NCBI RefSeq assembly: GCF_000146675.1
Contig: NZ_GL397214.1
Span: 2,212,747-2,271,405, forward strand
From: Hoylesella marshii DSM 16973 = JCM 13450
Lineage (GTDB): Bacteria; Bacteroidota; Bacteroidia; Bacteroidales; Bacteroidaceae
Length of the DNA stretch: 58,659 bases
Direction: 5' to 3'
A model generated the notes under the pieces. It did no database searches and was not told where the DNA came from. It worked only from the letters and a program-made list of their open reading frames with translations. The position numbers and the translations under genes are program-made. Numbering within the stretch: position 1 is the stretch's first letter; every line of letters starts with the position of its first letter. Of the stretch, positions 43,112 through 51,853 are shown piece after piece.

Positions 43112-44578
43112 ATGAACAATAAACTATATGGAAATCTGATTTTCGAGCTTAGTCATGCCGGTAGTAAAGGATATACATTGCCGGAAAACAAGTTTGGTAA
43201 ATACGAAATACCGCAAAACATCCGTCGCGGGAAAGATGCAGAATTGCCCGAATGCGATGAGCTGACTGTCATCAGACACTATACGAACCTTAGCGGAAAC
43301 AACTTCGGTGTAGACAATGGTTTCTATCCCCTCGGCAGTTGTACAATGAAATACAATCCCGTCATCAACGAGGAGATGGCCGGACTTCCTGCATTCAGAG
43401 ACCTGCATCCGCTGCAACCTGTCGAGACTTGTCAGGGCGCGTTGAAGGTTTATTACAATCTGCAAAAGTCGTTGAGTGAACTCTCCGGACTGGAAGAATT
43501 TACTCTAAATCCGTTCGCCGGAGCACAGGGAGAGCTAACCGGACTGATGGTTATTCGTGCCTATCACGAGAGTCGCGGTGACCATAAACGCACCAAAGTT
43601 ATCATACCCGATTCTGCTCACGGTACGAATCCTGCCTCTGCCGCAGTCTGCGGGTTAGACATCGTTGAGGTAAAGAGTACTGCCAACGGTCTTGTTGATA
43701 CGGAAGACTTGAAAGGTTTGCTTGACGATACCGTCGCAGCTATCATGATGACCAATCCCAACACACTCGGTTTGTTTGAAACAAACATTCCAGAGATTGA
43801 GAAGTTGGTACACGCCTGCGGTGCTTTGATGTATTACGATGGAGCCAACCTTAACCCCTTATTGGGTGCATGTCGCCCTGGCGATATGGGATTCGATGTG
43901 ATGCACATCAATCTTCACAAGACATTTTCCACACCCCACGGTGGTGGCGGTCCCGGAAGTGGTCCTGTCGGAGTAAGAAAAGGGCTGGAGCAATTCTTGC
44001 CCAATCCGAGAGTTATCAAAGAGGGAGAACGCTACAAAGTGCAGGAAGACAAGCAGTCGATTGGACAAATTAGCGCATTCTTAGGCAACTTCTCTGTCGT
44101 GATGCGCGCCTACACCTATATTCTGACCATGGGCGAAGACCAAATGAAGTATGTAGGCCCTTACGCAACGCTGAATGCCAACTATATCAAAGAATCGCTG
44201 AAAGATGTCTACGAGTTGCCGATAGAAGGCATCTGCATGCACGAGTTTGTATTCAACGGACTGAAGGATAAGAGCACCGACATCACGACCATGGATGTTG
44301 CCAAGCGTCTGCTCGACTACGGCTACCATGCGCCTACCATTTACTTCCCGCTTCTCTTCCATGAGGCCATGATGATAGAGCCGACAGAAAGCGAGAGCAA
44401 AGAGACCATCGACGGTTTCATCTCTGTCATGAGAACGATAGCCAAGGAAGCCATCGAACAGCCGGAGCTCCTGAAGTCTGCGCCACATTACACGCCGATT
44501 GGCCGTGTTGACGACGTGCTGGCAGCCAAAAATGCTATCCTTACCTACAAACAGTTGAAGGCAAAAGCCGACAGTTAA
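43112..44578 (+). CDS. gcvPB: Glycine dehydrogenase (decarboxylating) subunit 2
   Basis: A 488-residue PLP subunit of the P protein. The start LIFELSHAGSKGYTLPENK is standard; FYPLGSCTMKYNP, PDSAHGTNPASA and the PLP-lysine motif NLHKTFSTPHGGGGPGSGPV are present. It decarboxylates glycine and passes the aminomethyl group to lipoyl-GcvH. Its stop overlaps the next ATG (TAATG), indicating coupling with lpdA. Confidence 0.97.
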   Translation: MNNKLYGNLIFELSHAGSKGYTLPENKFGKYEIPQNIRRGKDAELPECDELTVIRHYTNLSGNNFGVDNGFYPLGSCTMKYNPVINEEMAGLPAFRDLHPLQPVETCQGALKVYYNLQKSLSELSGLEEFTLNPFAGAQGELTGLMVIRAYHESRGDHKRTKVIIPDSAHGTNPASAAVCGLDIVEVKSTANGLVDTEDLKGLLDDTVAAIMMTNPNTLGLFETNIPEIEKLVHACGALMYYDGANLNPLLGACRPGDMGFDVMHINLHKTFSTPHGGGGPGSGPVGVRKGLEQFLPNPRVIKEGERYKVQEDKQSIGQISAFLGNFSVVMRAYTYILTMGEDQMKYVGPYATLNANYIKESLKDVYELPIEGICMHEFVFNGLKDKSTDITTMDVAKRLLDYGYHAPTIYFPLLFHEAMMIEPTESESKETIDGFISVMRTIAKEAIEQPELLKSAPHYTPIGRVDDVLAAKNAILTYKQLKAKADS

Positions 44579-45927
44579 TGCCCCGTACTGAGATGAATAC
44601 ATCAGACCTTATTATCATAGGGTGTGGTCCGGGCGGTTACAATGCCGCCGAGTATGCCGCCAAACAAGGAATGAGCGTCGTGATTTTCGACGGTAAGCAC
44701 GCCGGCGGAACATGTCTCAACGAAGGATGTATCCCCACGAAGACATTCTGCCACAATGCCGACACTATCGAAAGCCTGCGACATGCCGAAGAATTAGGTA
44801 TTACAGCAGAATTCAAGTTCGATTTCTCCAAGCTGATAGAACGTAAAGACGCCATCGTGCAACAGTTGCGCAGTGGAGTCGAAGCGTTGATGTCTGCCCC
44901 GGGAATCACGTTCGTGCACGAAGACGCACACTTCAAAGACGACAAGATCATCGTAGCTGGCAATCAGGAATACACCGCCGCCAATATAATCATTGCAGCC
45001 GGTTCGTCGCCCGCCATGCCGCCCATCAAAGGCATTGATTCGTCCCACGTGGTGAGTTCTACCGAACTGCTCGACATCACTCAGTTACCTAAGCACCTCT
45101 GCATCATTGGCGGTGGTGTTATCGGAATGGAGTTTGCCTCGGCTTTTGCAAGTTTCGGCAGTCAGGTAACCGTTGTGGAGTTTATGAAAGAATGCCTGCC
45201 AACGCTCGACAGCGATATTGCCAAGCGATTGCGCAAATCTATGGAGAAGCGTGGCGTCAACTTCTATCTGCAATCCAAAGTCACCGAGATTACCGGCAGC
45301 GGTATCGTTTTTGAGCGGAAAGGAAAGACAGAAGAAATAGAGGCCGACATCGTGCTCGTCGCCGTAGGTAGGAAGCCCAACATCGAAGGACTCCAACTTG
45401 ACAACACCTCCATCGCATTCGACAAGCGAGGTATCACTGTCGACGACCGATTCCAAACCAACGTGAAAGGTATCTACGCCATCGGCGACATCAACGGGAA
45501 GTGCATGTTGGCACACGCCGCAGAGTTCCAAGGCCTCCAAGTGGTCAATACCCTTGCAGGCAAAGAAAGCCATATCCGTCATGAAGTAATGCCCTCTGCC
45601 GTGTTCACCCTGCCCGAAGTAGCCTCGGTGGGCTACACCGACCAGCAGTGCAAGGATGAAGGTATTGAGTTCAAATGCAGGAAGGGCATGTATCGCTCCA
45701 ACGGCAAAGCCTTGGCATTGAATGAGACAGAAGGCCTCGTCAAACTGATAACCGACGGTGCAGGCCACATCATCGGTTGTCAAGCACTGGGCGCCCACGC
45801 ATCCGACATGGTGCAGGAAGCCACCGCGCTCATCAATTGCGGTGGAACGATAGAGCAGCTACGCAACATCATCCACATCCATCCCACATTGGGTGAAATC
45901 CTTCTTTCGGCAGCGAATCAAGACTGA
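44578..45927 (+). CDS. lpdA: Dihydrolipoyl dehydrogenase (glycine cleavage L protein)
   Basis: A 449-residue FAD disulfide oxidoreductase that reoxidises dihydrolipoyl-GcvH with NAD. The FAD-binding GCGPGGYNAAEYA is followed by the redox pair in GGTCLNEGCIPTK; the NAD-binding region IIGGGVIGMEFASAFASFG and the C-terminal HIHPTLGE (catalytic His-Glu) are present. Two starts are possible: ATG 44578, overlapping the gcvPB stop, and ATG 44593, which gives the more usual MNTSDLIIIG. Base composition is visibly richer in GC than in the first genes of the operon. A good terminator follows. Confidence 0.95.
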   Translation: MPRTEMNTSDLIIIGCGPGGYNAAEYAAKQGMSVVIFDGKHAGGTCLNEGCIPTKTFCHNADTIESLRHAEELGITAEFKFDFSKLIERKDAIVQQLRSGVEALMSAPGITFVHEDAHFKDDKIIVAGNQEYTAANIIIAAGSSPAMPPIKGIDSSHVVSSTELLDITQLPKHLCIIGGGVIGMEFASAFASFGSQVTVVEFMKECLPTLDSDIAKRLRKSMEKRGVNFYLQSKVTEITGSGIVFERKGKTEEIEADIVLVAVGRKPNIEGLQLDNTSIAFDKRGITVDDRFQTNVKGIYAIGDINGKCMLAHAAEFQGLQVVNTLAGKESHIRHEVMPSAVFTLPEVASVGYTDQQCKDEGIEFKCRKGMYRSNGKALALNETEGLVKLITDGAGHIIGCQALGAHASDMVQEATALINCGGTIEQLRNIIHIHPTLGEILLSAANQD

Positions 45928-45949
45928 TGCTGTTGCCGCCATTACCGGT

Positions 45950-45993
45950 AAAAGAGAGTGTGTCACAACAAATAGGCACATTCTCTTTTTTTT
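45950..45993 (+). terminator. Terminator of the glycine cleavage operon
   Basis: Arms AAAAGAGAGTGTG and CACATTCTCTTTT (one mismatch) are followed by a T run (TTTTTTTTC). Confidence 0.85.
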
Positions 45994-46140
45994 CTTATTG
46001 ATATGCAGATAGCGACAGATTACAATATAGAGGTACTAACTATTTCTGCCATGGACGAATCCGTGAGCGATAGTTTTGCAGAGGTCTCATCTTGGTGTGT
46101 TTTTGTGTATCTATACATACTCCGAAAAGAAGAAGTGATA
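45994..46140. other. Intergenic stretch between the operon terminator and the tRNA terminator
   Basis: I see no gene, repeat or known RNA here. Confidence 0.4.
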
Positions 46141-46176
46141 CAAAACAAAAATATCATAACTTTTTAAGTTATGATA
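46141..46176 (-). terminator. Terminator downstream of the tRNA-Asp pair
   Basis: Perfect 11-bp arms (TATCATAACTT and its complement) with a 3-nt loop at 46152-46176; on the minus strand they are followed by TTTTTGTTTTG. Confidence 0.8.
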
Positions 46177-46226
46177 CTTACGATTCTCTTTAGAAATTCC
46201 TGATGCTATTTTCAGAATACTTAAAG

Positions 46227-46300
46227 CGGTGCGTACGAGATTCGAACTCGTGACCTCCTGCGTGACAGGCAGGCATTCTAACCAACTGAACTAACGCACC
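46227..46300 (-). tRNA. tRNA-Asp (GTC), copy 2 of the pair
   Basis: 74 nt. Acceptor arms GGTGCGT/ACGCACC with discriminator G, anticodon loop CTGTCAC (anticodon GTC), T-arm with GTTCGAATC. CCA is not encoded. This copy is the promoter-distal one. Asp-tRNA is a substrate of the queuosine pathway whose last enzyme, QueG, is encoded at 25.4-26.3 kb. Confidence 0.95.
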
Positions 46301-46330
46301 CGGGCAGAAATCAGTGCTTACTATCTAAAG

Positions 46331-46404
46331 CGGTGCGTACGAGATTCGAACTCGTGACCTCCTGCGTGACAGGCAGGCATTCTAACCAACTGAACTAACG
46401 CACC
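46331..46404 (-). tRNA. tRNA-Asp (GTC), copy 1 of the pair
   Basis: Identical over 74 nt to the copy at 46227-46300, from which it is separated by 30 bp. Same anticodon GTC, no encoded CCA. Confidence 0.95.
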
Positions 46405-46480
46405 CTTTCGCGGGTAAGGCTGATTTGCGCATGCAAAGGTACGTATATTTTCTGATACGGCAAAATAACAACCGAGTATT

Positions 46481-46999
46481 TTACAATATTTTTTGCAGCA
46501 CAATCGCATCATGATAGCTGTGCCCATTGAAGAGCCACTCTTTCAGTTGTATTCTGTTTTTGAAACCAACTGTCTCAAATAATGTGACAGACCCATTGTT
46601 TTCTATATCGACAACGGCATAGAGTTGATGCAAGTGCAACACTTTCAAAGCATACGTACTTATCGCCTTTAAAGCAGCTGACGCCCATCCTTTTCTTCGA
46701 TGTGTCTGCTGTATAACGATACTCACTTCTGCCCGCAGATGGCGTGGATCGAAGTTGACAAGGTCTACTATGCCGACCACGGTTTGCTGCTCATCTTCTA
46801 TCATGAGGCGTACCTGCTTGTCGGTATAGATGTCTCCGGAGGCGTTTGCCACGTAGTCGTGCAACGTATATCGGGAGTAGGGCACGTTGGTGTTGCCGAT
46901 GCTCCATATCGAGGTATCGTTTTCTATCGTGTACAGGAAGTCGAGGTCTTCGGGTTCTATGGCACGCAGATGAACGTCGGGTAGTATTTTTTCTTTCAT
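46481..46999 (-). CDS. GNAT-family N-acetyltransferase (RimJ/SpeG-like)
   Basis: A 172-residue acetyltransferase. It starts with VHLRAIEPEDLDFLYTIEND, has the beta-4 region VGIVDLVNFDPRHLRAEVSI and the acetyl-CoA loop QQTHRRKGWASAAL (variant of Q/R-x-x-G-x-G/A), then AVVDIENNGSVTLFETVGFK, the common C-terminal motif. This arrangement resembles RimJ/RimL and spermidine acetyltransferases; the substrate is unknown. Its start overlaps the stop of the upstream glycosyltransferase gene by 4 bp. It is the last gene of the recR operon. Confidence 0.87.
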   Translation of the reverse strand: MKEKILPDVHLRAIEPEDLDFLYTIENDTSIWSIGNTNVPYSRYTLHDYVANASGDIYTDKQVRLMIEDEQQTVVGIVDLVNFDPRHLRAEVSIVIQQTHRRKGWASAALKAISTYALKVLHLHQLYAVVDIENNGSVTLFETVGFKNRIQLKEWLFNGHSYHDAIVLQKIL

Positions 47000-48195
47000 C
47001 GTATGATGTCTTCTCCTGTTATCAATATACCACGGTCTGGGTGGAATATGCCTATTTTAATATTGTCGTGGGGTTGTTGGGCAAATCTACTCAGTATTGC
47101 AGCGTAGCTGAATGCCTTGACATCATATACAGCATACACGAGTCTTTTTTGCACCAGCCGGTCTATATACATAAGGTGTCCTTGAGGTAGCGAGGTCTTG
47201 TCTCCCACATGGAACTCTCCCGATAGCCCTTGATTTTTACACAAATGCTGACAGGCGGCAATCATCTCCGCGTGTCCGATGAATACGTATTCGGGTTTTG
47301 AGGTGCGATGTTGATGGGAAAAGCCCATGTATTTGCGGATTTCCTGCATGTTCATTTGCAGAAAGGTGCAGACGGCTTTCACACAGATGGCTGCTTTAAT
47401 GGGTAGCTCTATCCAGAAGCTCAGGTGCGAGAAGTGTTTGCGCAAGAAGATGAGCATGGCACCATAGAACACATGTACGTAGCGAAACGACGACTTCTGC
47501 GTGCTTTCTCCCTTATAGTGGAGTATCTCCTCGGGCAGATACCAATTGTCATACCCCTTTTTCTGGATGCGATAAGACAGGTCGATGTCTTCTCCATACA
47601 TGAAGAAGTCTTCGTCGAGCAGGCCTGCTTCGTCAATCGCCTGCTTTCTCAGTAGGCAGAAGGCACCGCTGACAACATCTATCTTTGCTGGTTTATCCCA
47701 CGGCAGATAGCCCATGTAATAGCGTCCGAAGCGTTTGCTTCGAGGGTATTTGGCGCACAGTCCGCACATTTTATAGAAAGCTGTCATGGGACGGGGAAGT
47801 CCTCGCCGCGATTCCGGAGCCGGACTGCCGCTGTCCGTGAGCATCTTCACTCCTAATGCTCCGCCGCGAGGATGGGCATCCATAAACTGCAGCGCATTTA
47901 TCAGCACATGTTCTCCCACAAGGGTATCGGGATTCAGCAGCAACACATATTCGCCCTCGGCTTGTTTGATGGCTATATTGTTGGCATGGGCGAAGCCGTT
48001 GTTGTGGTTGCATGCGATGAAGTTTACATCGGCGAATCGGCGTCTGAGATAATCCACGGAACCATCGTGCGAGTGGTTGTCTACCACCAGCACCTCGGCT
48101 TCTATGTCCTGCAACGCCCGCAACAGACTGTCCAGACATTGCTCCAGATAGTATTTCACGTTGTAGCTTACAATAACGACCGATAGTTTTTTCAT
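46996..48195 (-). CDS. Family 2 glycosyltransferase with C-terminal extension
   Basis: A 399-residue GT2 enzyme. The catalytic domain has LSVVIVSYNVKYYLEQCLDS, VLVVDNHSHDGSVDYL, GFAHANNIAIKQAEGEYVLL, LLNPDT and FFMYGEDIDLSYRI. Residues about 265-300 are hydrophobic (YGAMLIFLRKHFSHLSFWI) and may contact the membrane. The last 100 residues (MYIDRLVQKRLVYAVYDVKA and neighbours) are not part of the usual GT2 fold. The start at 48195 overlaps the upstream membrane-protein gene by 4 bp; longer in-frame readings cross that gene. Probably acts on lipopolysaccharide or another envelope glycan. Confidence 0.87.
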   Translation of the reverse strand: MKKLSVVIVSYNVKYYLEQCLDSLLRALQDIEAEVLVVDNHSHDGSVDYLRRRFADVNFIACNHNNGFAHANNIAIKQAEGEYVLLLNPDTLVGEHVLINALQFMDAHPRGGALGVKMLTDSGSPAPESRRGLPRPMTAFYKMCGLCAKYPRSKRFGRYYMGYLPWDKPAKIDVVSGAFCLLRKQAIDEAGLLDEDFFMYGEDIDLSYRIQKKGYDNWYLPEEILHYKGESTQKSSFRYVHVFYGAMLIFLRKHFSHLSFWIELPIKAAICVKAVCTFLQMNMQEIRKYMGFSHQHRTSKPEYVFIGHAEMIAACQHLCKNQGLSGEFHVGDKTSLPQGHLMYIDRLVQKRLVYAVYDVKAFSYAAILSRFAQQPHDNIKIGIFHPDRGILITGEDIIR

Positions 48196-48614
48196 ACCTT
48201 GCCCGTGTCTTGTTTGCATCTTTCCATGCTCGGATAAATAAAGAAGAGGCACAACAGCAGGATGATGCTCATATAGAAAAACGCCACGTTCATAAACAGA
48301 TAGTAGCACAAGAAGCCGGTCACCATCGGTATGCACAACATCTGTAGGCGCAGCGACCCCAGCAGCAAGAGGGCTTTTTCGGGATGGGCGGTGAGTTTCC
48401 TTTTCACGCTCTTTACTTTAAACAGGCGCAAACTCACGGGGATGGAACAGATGACGATGAGTTCCATCATTGAAAGTACGGCGAACTGCGCCGTTGCGTC
48501 GTCGGCCTTTGCTCCTTCCCATATCGCATTCGTTTCAAATAAAACGATGATGACCATGCAGACGGCTATGGCTGCATATAGTTCTGCTTTCAGTATTTTG
48601 CTTGTTCTTTGCAT
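48192..48614 (-). CDS. Small membrane protein of unknown function
   Basis: A 140-residue protein with four predicted membrane helices: about 10-27, 46-63, 85-105 and 109-128. The C-terminus is short and charged (PSMERCKQDTGKV). I do not recognise a family. It lies 20 bp after recR and overlaps the glycosyltransferase start, so it is in the same operon. Such small four-helix proteins beside a glycosyltransferase could help its membrane localisation, but that is a guess. Confidence 0.75.
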   Translation of the reverse strand: MQRTSKILKAELYAAIAVCMVIIVLFETNAIWEGAKADDATAQFAVLSMMELIVICSIPVSLRLFKVKSVKRKLTAHPEKALLLLGSLRLQMLCIPMVTGFLCYYLFMNVAFFYMSIILLLCLFFIYPSMERCKQDTGKV

Positions 48615-48634
48615 CTTGTTATGGTTAATAAACG

Positions 48635-49249
48635 TTAGGTATTGAGTGCCGTGCGATTGGTGATCGAGCGCCCCAGCGTCACCTCGTCGGTGTATTCCAG
48701 TTCATCGCCTACGGAGATGCCCCGCGCTATCACGCTCAACTTCACGCCATAGGGCGACAACTTACGCGAGAGATAGAAGTTCGTGGTGTCGCCTTCCATC
48801 GTGGAACTCAGCGCGAGGATAATCTCGCTGAATCCACCGCCAGCCACACGCTCCACGAGCGAATCTATCTCAAGGTCACCCGGCCCCACTCCGTCCATCG
48901 GCGAAATCACTCCGCCGAGCACATGGTAAAGTCCGTTAAACTGTTGCGTGTTTTCTATCGCCATCACGTCTTGTATGTTCTCCACGACGCAGAGTGTGCT
49001 CCGCTCTCTGCGATTGTCCATACAGATGGGGCAAACGTCTTCGTCGCTGATATTGTGGCAGACGCGGCAATGTTTTACCTCGGTGCGCAAGCGGGCGACA
49101 GCCTGCGAGAAAGTCTCCACCTCGTCTACGTCTCGACGCAGCAGGTGGAGCACCAGCCGCAAGGCCGTCTTGCGTCCGATGCCCGGCAGTTTGGCAAATT
49201 CAGATACTGCCTTTTCCAGCAGTTTTGAGGGATAAGCTTGTTCCATCAT
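48635..49249 (-). CDS. recR: Recombination protein RecR
   Basis: A 204-residue DNA-binding protein of the RecFOR recombinational-repair pathway. The helix-hairpin-helix [20 protein letters not shown] is followed by the zinc-finger cysteines [16 protein letters not shown], then the Toprim domain ([37 protein letters not shown]) and the C-terminal [13 protein letters not shown]. The start could be either of two adjacent ATG codons (49249, 49246). The 41-bp array A4 lies directly upstream. Confidence 0.96.
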   Translation of the reverse strand: MMEQAYPSKLLEKAVSEFAKLPGIGRKTALRLVLHLLRRDVDEVETFSQAVARLRTEVKHCRVCHNISDEDVCPICMDNRRERSTLCVVENIQDVMAIENTQQFNGLYHVLGGVISPMDGVGPGDLEIDSLVERVAGGGFSEIILALSSTMEGDTTNFYLSRKLSPYGVKLSVIARGISVGDELEYTDEVTLGRSITNRTALNT

Positions 49250-49299
49250 TATTTTACTTCCAGAGTGCGACACTCCTATACTTCTTTGAACTTCTTAGC

Positions 49300-49485
49300 A
49301 TCCGGCGGGGTTCCCGCTGATACATTTTTTAACATTTTCGACTTAGTGTGGCTCCCGCCAATACTTTCTTTAATATTTCGTCTTTAGCGGGGCTCCCGCC
49401 GATACATCTTTTAACCTTTTCGCTTTAGCGGGGCTCCCGCCGGGCGTTTTCTTTAGTTTTTACCTCTCGGCGGGCTGCCCGCTGC
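49300..49485. repeat. 41-bp tandem hairpin array A4, five units
   Basis: TCCCGC recurs at 49312, 49353, 49394 and 49435, with a fifth, slightly altered copy at about 49476: an exact 41-bp step. The core has arms GCGGG/CCCGC with a GCT loop, followed by CGATACATCTTTTAACCTTT-like spacer. It fills the space between the divergent recR and dipeptidyl peptidase genes, upstream of recR. Confidence 0.93.
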
Positions 49486-49599
49486 TCCGCGCCCCTTTGG
49501 TTTCCTTGTTTCGGGAGGGGATGCGCGCATTTCTCTGACAAAAATACGTAAAATTATCGGGTATCACAAATCTCGTTCTCGTTTCTATGGAAAAATAGC

Positions 49600-49607
49600 T
49601 ACCTTTG
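49600..49607 (+). promoter_or_regulatory. -7 box of the dipeptidyl peptidase gene
   Basis: TACCTTTG, 32 bp before the start codon. Confidence 0.7.
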
Positions 49608-49639
49608 CAGCATTAAAAATCACTGAAAAACTACAAGAT

Positions 49640-51850
49640 ATGAAACATTTACTGCCCTTATGCGTAGCAACCCTGTTCATGGCCTCGCCGCTTCGTGCGA
49701 CAGAGAGGCTGGATTTGAAAAGCCTTACTTCGGGCAAGTTTACTGCCGAAACCTTGAGTGCCGTCACGCCTTTGAGCGACGGGGAATCGTATGCGCAAAT
49801 CAGCAAAGACGGGCGAGAGGTGCAAACGTTCTCCTTTAAGACCGGCAAGCAGCTCGGCGTATTGTTCGACGTTGGCAATACCATCGGCGAGAAAATAGAC
49901 GATTTCGACAACTATATCCTCAGTCCCGACGCAACGAAGATGCTCATCCAGACGCGCACCGAGCGCATCTATCGCCATTCCTTCAAAGCTGTATTCTATA
50001 TCTATACCATCGCCACGCGCAAGCTCGAACGGCTGTCTGACTACGGGCCGCAGCAAACGCCGGTGTGGAGCCGCGACGGTCATCAGGTGGCTTTCGTGAG
50101 AGACAACAATATCTATCTGGTGAAGCTGCTCTACGGGAATGCCGAAAGTCAGGTGACCAAGGACGGGAAGTTCAACGAAATCATCAACGGCATCCCCGAT
50201 TGGGTGAACGAAGAGGAGTTCGGATTCAACTCCGCCATGACATTCAATGCCGACGGCACGATGCTGTGTTGGATAAAATACGACGAGAGTGCCGTGAAGA
50301 CCTACGGCCTTCAGCTATTTATGGCAGGGAAAGACAGCAACCGCGACTATGAGTTCTATCCCGGAATGTATGCCTATAAGTATCCCAAAGCCGGACAAGA
50401 CAATGCCAAGGTATCGGCTTGGAGCTACGATATCCAGAGCCATCAGACACGCCGCATCGACCTGCCGCTGGCCACCGACGGCTATATCCCCCGCATCAAG
50501 GCCACGGCACAGGCAGATAAAGTCATCCTGCTCACCATGAATCGTCATCAGGACGAGCTGAACGTATATGCCGCTAATCCGCGCTCTACGGTCTGTCAGT
50601 TGCTGATAAGGGAAAGTGTGCCTAAGTATGTGAAAGAAGAAGTGCTGGCGAACATGAAGATAACCGACAGCCATATCCTCCTGCCCAGCGACCGCGATGG
50701 CTTCATGCACCTGTATCTCTACGACATGACCGGTAAACTGCAACGGCAAATCGTGAGAGACCGTTACGACGTGACCCGCGTCTACGGTTTCGACGAGGCT
50801 TCGGGCAACGTATATTATCAGGCCGCTGCCCTCGGTCCGCAAGACCGCCAAGTGTACGTTTGCACAAAGAACGGCAAGATAACGCGCCTCTCCGACAAAG
50901 AGGGAACCAACAATGCCATCTTCGCAGCCCATTACAAATACTTCCTCAATATATGGAGCGACCGCAATACGCCTTATGTCTACACCCTTTGCAACGCCGA
51001 CGGCAAGACACTTGCGACGCTCATCGACAATGCCAACCTGCGTCGGCAGTTGGCCGGTTACGGTCTCTCAAAGAAAGAAACGTTTAGCTTCACCACCTCC
51101 GAAGGCGTGCAGTTGAATGGATGGATGGTAAAGCCGGCCGACTTCAATCCGAGCAAGAAATATCCCGTCGTGATGTTCCAATACAGCGGCCCGGGCAGTC
51201 AGCAAGTGCTCGACTCGTGGTCTATCGGTGCGATGGGGCAGGGTGGTATTTACGAGGAGTACCTCGCGCAGCAAGGCTTCATCTTTGTATGCGTAGACGG
51301 ACGCGGTACCGGCGCACGCGGGGCGGAGTTCGAGAAGTGTACTTATCTGCGTTTGGGCGACTTAGAGTCCAAAGACCAAGTGGAGACCGCGCTGTGGTTG
51401 GGCAAGCAGAGCTATGTAAACAAAGACCGGATAGGCATTTGGGGCTGGAGCTTCGGTGGCTTCAATACGCTGATGAGTATGAGCGAAGGCCGTCAAGTAT
51501 TCCGTGCCGGCGTGGCTGTCGCTCCCCCCACCAGCTGGAAATATTATGATACCATCTACACAGAACGCTACATGCGCACACCGAAAGAGAACCCCTCGGG
51601 CTACGACGTAAACCCCATCGCCCGTGCAAACAATCTGAGCGGTGCATTGCTGATATGCCAAGGTCTGTCCGACGACAACGTGCATCCGCAGAATGCCATC
51701 GAATATGCCGAAGCATTGGTGGAGGCCGACAAGGATTTCCGCGAGATATTCTATGCCAACAAGAACCATAGTATCTATGGAGGAAACACCCGCAACCATC
51801 TGTTCCGTCAGATAACCGATTTCTTCGAGGAGGAATTGATGCGTAAATAA
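49640..51850 (+). CDS. Dipeptidyl peptidase IV (S9B serine peptidase)
   Basis: A 736-residue secreted or periplasmic peptidase that removes X-Pro dipeptides. Residues 1-20 form a signal peptide (MKHLLPLCVATLFMASPLRA). A beta-propeller domain follows (about 45-475) with the double-Glu motif in DWVNEEEFGF that binds the substrate N-terminus. The C-terminal alpha/beta-hydrolase domain carries the nucleophile in GWSFGG, the aspartate in GLSDDNVHP and the histidine in NKNHSIYGG. Asaccharolytic oral Bacteroidota use such enzymes in peptide nutrition. The radical SAM gene starts 3 bp after its stop. Confidence 0.93.
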   Translation: MKHLLPLCVATLFMASPLRATERLDLKSLTSGKFTAETLSAVTPLSDGESYAQISKDGREVQTFSFKTGKQLGVLFDVGNTIGEKIDDFDNYILSPDATKMLIQTRTERIYRHSFKAVFYIYTIATRKLERLSDYGPQQTPVWSRDGHQVAFVRDNNIYLVKLLYGNAESQVTKDGKFNEIINGIPDWVNEEEFGFNSAMTFNADGTMLCWIKYDESAVKTYGLQLFMAGKDSNRDYEFYPGMYAYKYPKAGQDNAKVSAWSYDIQSHQTRRIDLPLATDGYIPRIKATAQADKVILLTMNRHQDELNVYAANPRSTVCQLLIRESVPKYVKEEVLANMKITDSHILLPSDRDGFMHLYLYDMTGKLQRQIVRDRYDVTRVYGFDEASGNVYYQAAALGPQDRQVYVCTKNGKITRLSDKEGTNNAIFAAHYKYFLNIWSDRNTPYVYTLCNADGKTLATLIDNANLRRQLAGYGLSKKETFSFTTSEGVQLNGWMVKPADFNPSKKYPVVMFQYSGPGSQQVLDSWSIGAMGQGGIYEEYLAQQGFIFVCVDGRGTGARGAEFEKCTYLRLGDLESKDQVETALWLGKQSYVNKDRIGIWGWSFGGFNTLMSMSEGRQVFRAGVAVAPPTSWKYYDTIYTERYMRTPKENPSGYDVNPIARANNLSGALLICQGLSDDNVHPQNAIEYAEALVEADKDFREIFYANKNHSIYGGNTRNHLFRQITDFFEEELMRK

Positions 51851-51853
51851 GCG

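Noticed and set aside
41786..44578. GcvP broken into two by a frameshift
   Set aside because: gcvPB has its own standard N-terminus and both proteins have the normal lengths of the natural two-subunit form.
46141..46410. Genomic-island attachment site at the tRNA-Asp genes
   Set aside because: There is no integrase gene and no partial tRNA copy elsewhere in the window; the second tRNA is a full, identical gene.
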